64,000 bases of DNA from Pseudomonas sp. GM41(2012) (GTDB lineage Bacteria > Pseudomonadota > Gammaproteobacteria > Pseudomonadales > Pseudomonadaceae): NCBI RefSeq assembly GCF_000282315.2, contig NZ_AKJN02000007.1:868001-932000 (forward strand). The letters run 5' to 3'. Numbering within the stretch: the first letter of the stretch is position 1; the number at the start of each line of letters is the position of its first letter. The notes under the pieces were generated by a model. That model saw nothing but the letters and a program-made list of their open reading frames with translations. It searched no databases and was not told the DNA's origin. Position numbers and translations under genes: made by a program. Positions 17,201 to 23,472 of this stretch are shown piece by piece.

Positions 17201-18861
17201 TTAACTACATCGCGCTACCTGCGTTCGCGTTGGCCAGTGGCGAGTGGACGGCTGAGCTGGTGCAGGACGGCAAAACGGCTGATGCCTTGGCTGTGCGGCT
17301 GACCGCGACCGGCGAAGGCTGGCAGGTGACTCAGAACCAAAGCCTGGACGCGGCCAGCGGTGATACGCCGCTGACCTTGCCTGCAGACGCGACGGATATT
17401 CGCCTGCGTCTGGACGACAGTCCGCAAGCGCTGTTCCGCTCGGCACTCGACGATCTGTTGAGCTATCCATACGGCGGCGTCGAACAAACGGCCAGTCGTT
17501 TGTTGCCGCTGAGCATTGCGTATCCGACCTTGTCGTCGAATCCGCAGATCCGCGATCGCTTGCGCCTGATCATGCAGAACAGCCGTCTGCGCCTGGTGCA
17601 AATGGCCGGGCCTTCGGCGAGTTTCACCTGGTGGGGCATGGACGGTGAACCGGATGCGTTCCTCACCGCTTACGCTTACTACGCCGACTGGCACGCCAGC
17701 AAAGCCTTGGAACTGAGCCTGCCGCCGGAGCATTGGCAGCGAGTGTTGGAGGTCTATTCGAAGCAGACGAAAGACACGCCGCTGTTGCAGCGCGCGCTGA
17801 TTCTGTCGTTCGCCAAACAGATGCAATTGCCGGTGAACACCTTGCTCAGCGGTTTGATGGATGATCTGTCGAAAGCGGGCGAAGGCAATGCGGCGAACCT
17901 GATGGACGATGGCGAAGACAGCATCGTCATGAGCGATCCGGATTCGGCGTTGGGTCTGGCTGCTGCTCGTGCGCTGACGGCCTCGTTGGCGAAGCAATCG
18001 AAGGTGACTCTCCCGGACGCCTTCAATCGTCAATTGCCAGACGCGCAACAACGATTGGCGGTCAGTTCGCAGCCGTTTGCCGAAGCGTTGAACCTGTCGC
18101 TGCAAGCTTTCGATCAGGCTCACGCGCAAGCGTTGCTGCAACGTTTGCTGCCACAACAATCAACCCTGGAACGCGCATTGGCGTTGACCTGGTTGCAACG
18201 CAGCATCGAGCAGGCATCGCCCACCATTGCACTGGCACCGGGTGAAGGCTGGAAGAAAAAATACGGTGATACCGGGGAGACTTATTGGACGTGGCAGGGT
18301 GCTGCGCCTGTGCCCGCAGTGCTGTCGCTGACCGGTGCGCAAGAGCGTCCGTTGCGAGCGGCGTTGAGCTTCCAGACCAAACAACCACTGGTTGATCCGA
18401 TGGCCGTGACCATCACCCGTCGCCTGTCGCGTCTGGTGCCGGGCGACGAAGCCTTCACCTTCAAACTGGAAGCGGTTGGTGCCAAGCCGTTGTCCAGCGA
18501 CAGCCTGTATCTGGACGAAGTGATCATCACCAGCAAAGCCGCCAAACCGCTGCGCTACGGCATGCTCGAAGTGCCGCTGCCACCGGGCGCCGATGTCGAG
18601 CGCACCACGTGGGGCATCAAGCTCATGGGCAAGGCCGGCACCGAACCGTCCGCGTTGGAGAAGGCGCGTTTCGAGCCGGGGCAGATGGCCTATGCCATTC
18701 CGGTCGATGCCTTGAGTGGTGAATTGCGTCTGCGTCATTTGGTGCGCTTCTCGCAGAAAGGCCAGTTCAATCTGCCGCCGGTGCGTTTCACTCAGGTCTA
18801 CGCGCCACAGCATCAGGCTCAGGAACAGAAACCTGCCCTCGGCCAAGTCACGGTCAACTGA
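14296..18861 (+). CDS. magD: bacterial alpha-2-macroglobulin lacking the thioester, MagD
   Basis: Large periplasmic protease-trapping protein (1521 residues) of the bacterial alpha-2-macroglobulin family, YfaS-like. It has an N-terminal signal peptide ending near VNA, MG-type beta domains (for instance YDTKLYAFTDRPLYRPGDWV and AYQPGDTVSVDLT), the A2M motif FKMPDSLTRWRITARAIADD, and a helical thioester-like domain. At the thioester position (residues 1060-1064) it reads GGVEQ, whereas thioester-bearing members have GCxEQ; the reactive cysteine is absent. It therefore cannot covalently couple proteases through a thioester. Central gene of magA-F. In P. aeruginosa MagD is reported to be needed with its operon partners and to contact PBP1b. 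Confidence 0.93.
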   Translation: MIGARMLRFLPLLLVLVLPFSAVNAEDTVEPSGYTPVAGESFFLLADSSFASDEQAMVRLEAPGRDYRRFRMEPYGGADIRVYRIDKPLDFLKRQKNLHRVVSDGQFKGEGLSNTLAYLWDNWYRKSRRVMQRAFSYESRKQVTEEVPELKMGAAMAAPTPYDAQPQFALIPGLPVVSQFRYPLWQAKPIQPPEGVNLAGSSSEFVSVAPGNVYIPLGNLKPGLYLVEALIGKYRATTMVFVSNTVAVSKIAGDELLVWAARKHQGSSVPKVNVLWTDGLGVMSSGATDADGLLRLKHVSPERSFVIGEDEEGGVFVSENFYYDSEIYDTKLYAFTDRPLYRPGDWVSLKIVGREFKNARDSVLPTAADVNVTVLDATGTALQSLALKLDSKAGTQGRFQLPDNAVAGGYELRFSYKDQAYSSAFRVAEYIKPHFEISLNLAKQDYRTGEPVKGSLVLLYPDGKPVANAKLSLSLRAQQLSMVDNELQYLGQFPVELTSTELTTDAKGNATLDLPAAEKPSRYMLTVFASDGAAYRVKTTKEILIDRGAASFSLRAPQRFSAVGDKVAFGYLNEGGSEQSKAVTPSSYSWVRLEDQSTGEGKLAAKDKGFTLAFDRPGTYNLTLKDDHGRVVGATGHSVTGDGVKAVPGTVEIVLDKPEYKAGDEALALITFPEPISDALLSLERDKVEATALLSKGGDWLKMEKLSETQYRARIPVKDNFAPNLTFSVLYTKGGQYSFQNAGIKVIAPQIDVAIATDKEAYQPGDTVSVDLTTQFAGKPVPAHLTVSVVDEMVYALQPEVAPTIDQFFYHPRRNNVRTSASLSFISYDVALPGSPGAPGKANRSERGVKVLERPRREDVDTAAWQPELITDANGKTRFTFKMPDSLTRWRITARAIADDGQVGQKKQFVRSEKPLYLKWSGPTKFRTGDKPDLGVFAFSQAEKPVKAELVIHFGGTEQRVPVTLNNGINYIALPAFALASGEWTAELVQDGKTADALAVRLTATGEGWQVTQNQSLDAASGDTPLTLPADATDIRLRLDDSPQALFRSALDDLLSYPYGGVEQTASRLLPLSIAYPTLSSNPQIRDRLRLIMQNSRLRLVQMAGPSASFTWWGMDGEPDAFLTAYAYYADWHASKALELSLPPEHWQRVLEVYSKQTKDTPLLQRALILSFAKQMQLPVNTLLSGLMDDLSKAGEGNAANLMDDGEDSIVMSDPDSALGLAAARALTASLAKQSKVTLPDAFNRQLPDAQQRLAVSSQPFAEALNLSLQAFDQAHAQALLQRLLPQQSTLERALALTWLQRSIEQASPTIALAPGEGWKKKYGDTGETYWTWQGAAPVPAVLSLTGAQERPLRAALSFQTKQPLVDPMAVTITRRLSRLVPGDEAFTFKLEAVGAKPLSSDSLYLDEVIITSKAAKPLRYGMLEVPLPPGADVERTTWGIKLMGKAGTEPSALEKARFEPGQMAYAIPVDALSGELRLRHLVRFSQKGQFNLPPVRFTQVYAPQHQAQEQKPALGQVTVN

Positions 18862-18862
18862 C

Positions 18863-20482
18863 ATGACCCGACCTTTGGTCTGGTGGCTGCTGTGTTTGAT
18901 TCCTGCGCTGGCGACAGCGCAGGACGAACCGCTGCGGCTGGCCTTTAAAGGTGAGTTGCTGTCGTTGAGCCGGACTCAGGTGATCGCGCGCGAGCCGTTG
19001 CCTGCTGATCTGCAGACGCCGTTGGGCAGTGTGTGGAAGTTGTTTGTGTACGGCTGGCTGGTGGATACCAATGCCCATGAGCCGGCTTACGAATGTCGCG
19101 GTCAGTCGAAGGACGAAGTTTACTGCTGCACGGCGGGCGGCAAGATTGAGCGCGATCAGGCCTTGGTGAAGTCGTGCGGTTTGTACTTTGAACCGCAGCG
19201 GCTGGGCATTGCTGGCGCTGACTGGCGCACGTATTGGCAGGCGCGGCAGGCACCGGAGTGGTTGCTGGATTTGGCTTCGTTGCAGCCTTCCACGCGAGTT
19301 TCAGTGACTGAGTTGCTGCGAATGCTGGCCGTGATGCCGGCACAGGATCAAGCGCGACGGGTGTTGCTGGATGTGGTGTTGAATGCGGATGACGGCAATG
19401 TCGTGGGCGAACTTGGTGGCCGGTTGCGGGTGAAAACCTGGAGCTGGTTGGGGGATCAGGACCCTTCGTCGCGTCAGGGTGGTTTTGCCGGGTGGACGGT
19501 GGATGGCACGCCGGTTTGGGCGGGTGGGCGTGGGACCAGTAAAATGATCTTGCGTCACTACGGTGAGGCGTTGGCTTCGGCGTTGCCGGTGAATTGGCCT
19601 TCGGATGCGGGACGGTGTGTCGAGGTGGGGCTGTTTTCACGCTATCCCATCGTGCGCGTTCTGGAGGGGGATCGTGTGGTTGAGTCCGGCCCCTTGCTGG
19701 GCGATTACCGCGTCGAATTCACCAATGGCAACCAACTCGATATCCACAGCGACGGCGAACTGTTTTTGCTGAAAGACAAACTGATCGCCCGCTTGGACCG
19801 CGAAGAATACGTCGCCCGCGTCCTGCAACGCGAAGCCAGACCCGAACCCGCCGAAGCCGCCAAAGCTTTGGCCATCGCCATCCGTACGTACCTGCTGCAA
19901 AACGCCACCCGCAACGGCGACTGCCTGAGCATCGACGACAGCAGCAGCCGGCAACGCGTCGCCCCACGTCCAGCCTCCGCCGAATCACGCAACATCGCCG
20001 CCTGGACCAGCGACCTGGTCCTCGCCGGCAGCACCGTCACCTACCACTCCGACCAGCCCGGCCCGGACAAACTCTCCTGGCAGCAAGCCGTCGAACAAGC
20101 CAACGCCGGCCAACGCTACGACGCTATCCTGCTCCACGCCTACCCCCGCGCCAGCCTCAGCCGCTGGGACAATCCAGTCGCTTCCTGCGAAGCACTCCCC
20201 GCCGCGCAAGACTGGCTGCTGAACCAGCGCCGCGGCTGGCGTCCGCGGTTGGAAAGCGAGGTTGGCTACAACGAAGTCAGCACCTTCGCCGTCTGCCGTC
20301 TGGCCTTCGGCCGCCCCTATGTCGACCGCGAACGCCAGCGCATTTATGTGCGCGGCGTGTTGTCGCTGCAAGACCGTCTCGACCTGACCCACGAATACCT
20401 GCACCTGGCCTTCGAAGCACACCCCAGCGGCCAGGATGAAACCTACATCGAAGGGCTCGCCCGCCACCTCTTGCTGGAATAG
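18863..20482 (+). CDS. magE: DUF2300 (YfaQ-like) protein with SpoIID-like and HExxH motifs, MagE
   Basis: The 539-residue product has a signal peptide (MTRPLVWWLLCLIPALATA). Three motif zones are visible. First, LGSVWKLFVYGWL with SVWK at residues 56-59, resembling the SxxK serine motif of penicillin-binding proteins. Second, EYVARVLQREARPEPAEAAK followed by ALAIAIRTYLL (about residues 314-345), resembling SpoIID/LytB lytic transglycosylases. Third, HEYLH at residues 510-514, then an ETYIEGLARH segment, a zinc-protease-like HExxH signature. Family assignment is DUF2300. The motifs suggest peptidoglycan binding or cleavage, consistent with MagD at the envelope, but activity is inference. Confidence 0.8.
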   Translation: MTRPLVWWLLCLIPALATAQDEPLRLAFKGELLSLSRTQVIAREPLPADLQTPLGSVWKLFVYGWLVDTNAHEPAYECRGQSKDEVYCCTAGGKIERDQALVKSCGLYFEPQRLGIAGADWRTYWQARQAPEWLLDLASLQPSTRVSVTELLRMLAVMPAQDQARRVLLDVVLNADDGNVVGELGGRLRVKTWSWLGDQDPSSRQGGFAGWTVDGTPVWAGGRGTSKMILRHYGEALASALPVNWPSDAGRCVEVGLFSRYPIVRVLEGDRVVESGPLLGDYRVEFTNGNQLDIHSDGELFLLKDKLIARLDREEYVARVLQREARPEPAEAAKALAIAIRTYLLQNATRNGDCLSIDDSSSRQRVAPRPASAESRNIAAWTSDLVLAGSTVTYHSDQPGPDKLSWQQAVEQANAGQRYDAILLHAYPRASLSRWDNPVASCEALPAAQDWLLNQRRGWRPRLESEVGYNEVSTFAVCRLAFGRPYVDRERQRIYVRGVLSLQDRLDLTHEYLHLAFEAHPSGQDETYIEGLARHLLLE

Positions 20483-20485
20483 GCC

Positions 20486-21301
20486 ATGAAACTCCGTTAT
20501 CCACAGGTCTTCCTGTTCCTCTGCTCCTTTTGCGTATGGCCGACCACGTTCGCCGCCGAAAGCGCCGCCAAACTCGACACCCCCGTTGGCGGCTGGCGCA
20601 CTGGTGCGCCTGAAGGCGAAGGCGAAAACTTTCGCCAAATCGTCAACTACCCGGCCTCCTCGGTAAACACCCCGGTGGGGCAGGCCAACACTGCACGCAT
20701 CATCGGGCAAATCAATGCGACGCCCAAGTCTGGTGAGCCGGGCCGGTTGATCGTCAACGGCGTCAGCATGCCACTGAAAATCGATCCTGCCGGCCGCTTT
20801 GATCGCCCGTTCTCATTCCCCAGCGGCAGCAACAGCGTCGAAGTCCGCAGCCCCGATGGCCAGCAACGGCATCGCACGCAATTCCTCAACGCCAGCGGCG
20901 GGGCCACTCCGGCGAAGTTGCGGGTGCTACTGGCTTGGGACAGTGACGGCACCGACCTCGACTTGCACCTCATCACCCCCGACGGCGCCCACATCTGGTA
21001 CGGCGACCGCGTTGCTCCTAACGGTGCTGCGCTCGATGTGGACGTGACGACGGGCTACGGCCCGGAAATCTTCGCCATGCCGGCGCCGATCAAAGGCCAA
21101 TACCTTGTCTATGTGAACTACTTTGGGGGCGGGTATCGGAGTGATGAGGAAGGGCAGGAGGAGGCGGTTCAGCCGCTGACGACGGCTCAGGTGACGGTGA
21201 TTACGGAGGAGGGGACGCCGAACGAGAAGATGGAGACGTTTTTGGTGCCGATGCGGGCGGTGGGGGAGTTGACGTTGGTTAAGGGGTTTAGTTATCCGTG
21301 A
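20486..21301 (+). CDS. magF: DUF2135 (YfaP-like) periplasmic protein, MagF
   Basis: Last gene of the mag operon, 271 residues, 3 bp after magE. Signal peptide through TTFAAE, then DTPVGGWRTG, SNSVEVRSPDGQ, RVLLAWDSDGTDLDLHLITP and GQYLVYVNYFGGGY, matching the DUF2135 core of MagA block by block. The operon is thus bracketed by two paralogues. The last 150 bp are strikingly G-rich on the coding strand (runs of GAG, GTG and GGG), unlike the rest of the gene. Confidence 0.85.
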   Translation: MKLRYPQVFLFLCSFCVWPTTFAAESAAKLDTPVGGWRTGAPEGEGENFRQIVNYPASSVNTPVGQANTARIIGQINATPKSGEPGRLIVNGVSMPLKIDPAGRFDRPFSFPSGSNSVEVRSPDGQQRHRTQFLNASGGATPAKLRVLLAWDSDGTDLDLHLITPDGAHIWYGDRVAPNGAALDVDVTTGYGPEIFAMPAPIKGQYLVYVNYFGGGYRSDEEGQEEAVQPLTTAQVTVITEEGTPNEKMETFLVPMRAVGELTLVKGFSYP

Positions 21302-21379
21302 GGGCCAATCGGGCAGCAGGCTACTGCCTATTTGATTAATCAGTGCCCACTTACTAGATACTTGAAAATTGATGCTCAG

Positions 21380-21526
21380 GGGCTACAGAGTCAATCAGTT
21401 AAGCGTTATTTGTGGCTCTTGGGCTACGAAATGGTATTCGCTGAAGCGATTGCTGGCCTTGCAGCGTTGTGCCTCTAGGGCTACATTAATCGTCGTTCTG
21501 GCGATTTTTGATGCTTGAGGGCTACA
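21380..21526 (+). promoter_or_regulatory. four direct repeats upstream of hipB, possible operator array
   Basis: GGGCTAC occurs at 21380, 21421, 21478 and 21519, spaced 41, 57 and 41 bp. Longer matches surround them: TTGATGCT..GGGGCTACA (first and fourth copies) and TTGTG.CTCT.GGGCTAC (second and third). The last copy ends just before the hipB ATG at 21528, possibly overlapping its ribosome-binding site. Repeats of this kind upstream of hipBA commonly bind the HipB repressor; here the sequence is not the E. coli operator. The remaining intergenic bases (21302-21379) hold nothing else I recognise. Confidence 0.55.
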
Positions 21527-21527
21527 A

Positions 21528-21794
21528 ATGACCACCTTGTTTGATGTGGCTGAAATGCTGAAACAAGCCCGACGCGAGGCTCATTTGAGCCAAGGTGCCT
21601 TGGCCACCCGCGCTGGTGTCTCACGGTCGACAGTGGCGCGCATGGAAACCATGGCGAAAGGCGATATGAGCGTATCGGCTTTGGTGCGCCTATTGGACGC
21701 TGCCGGATATGACTTGAAACTGGTGAAGGCTGGTCACGGGCGCACGGTTGAGGACATCCTCGCAGAACAGCGTTCCGGAATTTCAGACTCATGA
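21528..21794 (+). CDS. hipB: HipB-like antitoxin, XRE helix-turn-helix
   Basis: An 88-residue DNA-binding antitoxin. The helix-turn-helix lies at about residues 20-45 (LSQGALATRAGVSRSTVARM). The C-terminus is polar and probably flexible, as in HipB. It should repress the operon and neutralise HipA. The TGA overlaps the hipA ATG by 4 bp (ATGA), so the two are co-translated. Confidence 0.85.
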   Translation: MTTLFDVAEMLKQARREAHLSQGALATRAGVSRSTVARMETMAKGDMSVSALVRLLDAAGYDLKLVKAGHGRTVEDILAEQRSGISDS

Positions 21795-23131
21795 TTTTAG
21801 ATGTCCACGTCAGCGGGAAAATGGTCGCCCGGCTCTATCGAGAGCGCGATGAGTATGTTTTGAAATATCTCCCTGGCACGGCGGTAACAGACTTCGTCAG
21901 CTTGGCATTGCCTGTCCGTGAAGAGCCGTGGCGCTGGCCCCGAGATCTTTTCCCGTTTTTTCGCCAGAACCTGCCGGAGGGATACTTGCTTGGGGTCATT
22001 CGTGAAGAGTTTGGTGCATTGCTGGACGGTACCGACTTATCTCTACTTGCTGTGATCGGTGGCGCGGGGATTGGTCGGGTAACGGTGACACCTGAAGGCG
22101 TGCTACCCGGGGGCGAATTAGAGCCTTTGGAAATAGGCCAACTGCTGAAGGCTGAAAATACCAGCGAACATTTTTCGACGCTGGTGCGTCGTTACGCACG
22201 CGCCGCTGTCTCCGGTGTCGTTCCGAAGTTCATTGCAAACGATGTTGAACATGACGCTATACCTCTGGGAAAACCCACGCTGCGTACCGGTTTTCACATC
22301 ATCAAAGGTTCGGACGATACGACACCCTTCCTGGGCTTCAACGAGTTTTACACCATGCAGGTATTGGAGCGGCTACAGGTCGTACCGGTAGCCACCTGTC
22401 GGATGTCTGAGGATGGTCGCGTCTTGGTCGTAGATCGTTTTGATGTGGATGAAAACGGCCAACCGCGCTGCGGGCTGGAAGATGCCTGCGGGCTATTGGG
22501 ATTACCGCCCCACGAGAAGTATGCAACTACCACCGAACGAGTATGGAACGCCACCCGTCCCTACATACCTGGAGACCGGTTACGTGAGCAGCGTGAGCAC
22601 TTAGGCTGGCACGTTTTGGCTAACTACGTGGTGCGAAACGCCGACTGTCACGCCAAAAACATCGCGCTCTATTACACCTCGCGAACCGACGTCGCCTTCA
22701 CACCGATCTATGACTTGGTGACCACTCAGGCTTATCCCCGTTTCGCTTCGAGCCCCCCAGGTTTATCTGTGGGCGGTCGGCAGACCTGGACGCCGGGCCG
22801 CACGTTTGAGATCTTCTTCAATGGTGTTTTGGGTATTCCCCCGCGTCAGTACGCCACGATGGTCGAGCAACTGTGCGAGTCGGCCGTCACTGTAGGAAAA
22901 GAGGTGATCGAAGCCGCGAAAAACGAGCCAGCCTGGCGTGATGTGGCCAAACACATGGTGCATGCCTGGAACGAAGGTATGGAAACATTACGTAGTCAGA
23001 AAGCGGCTCCGCATTTTCGAGGGTTGGATACCGCTATTTCGGAGGCGGGTTTTTCAGGGCCGCGAACGGCAGAAAGCAGTCGAGTGCAGATTGGCCGTTC
23101 AGAGTTGTTGGCACCGAGAAAACACAAGTAA
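21791..23131 (+). CDS. hipA: HipA-like serine/threonine kinase toxin
   Basis: A 446-residue HipA-family kinase. E. coli HipA phosphorylates glutamyl-tRNA synthetase and causes persistence. The sequence has the N-terminal HipA_N region (NLPEGYLLGVI), AAVSGVVPKFI as the phosphate-loop area, FHIIKGSDD with the ATP-contacting lysine, VVDRFD, the catalytic loop NADCHAKN at residues 283-290, and the metal-binding PIYDLV with D308. It is complete, and all catalytic positions are present. The last 30 residues are basic and probably disordered. Codon use is less GC-biased than in the core genes, consistent with acquisition by transfer. Confidence 0.88.
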   Translation: MILDVHVSGKMVARLYRERDEYVLKYLPGTAVTDFVSLALPVREEPWRWPRDLFPFFRQNLPEGYLLGVIREEFGALLDGTDLSLLAVIGGAGIGRVTVTPEGVLPGGELEPLEIGQLLKAENTSEHFSTLVRRYARAAVSGVVPKFIANDVEHDAIPLGKPTLRTGFHIIKGSDDTTPFLGFNEFYTMQVLERLQVVPVATCRMSEDGRVLVVDRFDVDENGQPRCGLEDACGLLGLPPHEKYATTTERVWNATRPYIPGDRLREQREHLGWHVLANYVVRNADCHAKNIALYYTSRTDVAFTPIYDLVTTQAYPRFASSPPGLSVGGRQTWTPGRTFEIFFNGVLGIPPRQYATMVEQLCESAVTVGKEVIEAAKNEPAWRDVAKHMVHAWNEGMETLRSQKAAPHFRGLDTAISEAGFSGPRTAESSRVQIGRSELLAPRKHK

Positions 23132-23200
23132 CTCGCCGCGGTCTCGCCCTCTTATTTCTCCCTTATGCATCGAACACAATGGATTAAAAAAGCCCGAAAG

Positions 23201-23288
23201 TGGCTGAGACCGTTGATCCAGCAAAGGAGCAGAGAACTTCAAAAGATGAGAATAGCTTTCTCTCAGGCATTAAAAAGCCGGCTTGTGG
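23201..23288 (+). other. left attachment-site repeat of the defence island
   Basis: The 24-bp segment 23265-23288 (AGGCATTAAAAAGCCGGCTT then GTGG) is identical to 34834-34857. The 64 bp before it also resemble 34769-34833 (shared GGCTGA.ACC.TTGATC.AGCAA and AGATGAG..TAGC). It lies 133 bp from hipA, and the bases between hipA and the repeat hold only an A-rich stretch (GGATTAAAAAAGCCC). Right of the core the sequence becomes AT-rich. Confidence 0.7.
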
Positions 23289-23472
23289 TTAGCTTTTTAT
23301 TGATCTATATTTTTGAAAAACAAAAAGTTAGGTGTTTTGGAAAGTGCTCAGATCCCCCAATTGTTCCCCCACTTTTTTGTGATTTTTTGCACGGTATTTG
23401 ACCGGCTTTTTCTAGGGTAATGAGGCACGGTTTATATCCTCAGGGTATTTGCTTAGGGCAGAGACACACCAT
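23289..23472. other. left end of island with arm-type repeat
   Basis: AT-rich non-coding DNA between the left core and the zorD stop. At 23352-23374 it holds ATCCCCCAATTGTTCCCCCA followed by CTT, matching 20 of 23 bases of 34699-34721 near the integrase stump. These C-rich pairs look like arm-type binding sites of the integrase. AAAAAGC (23274) and GCTTTTT (23292) could form a terminator stem across the core. Confidence 0.45.
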
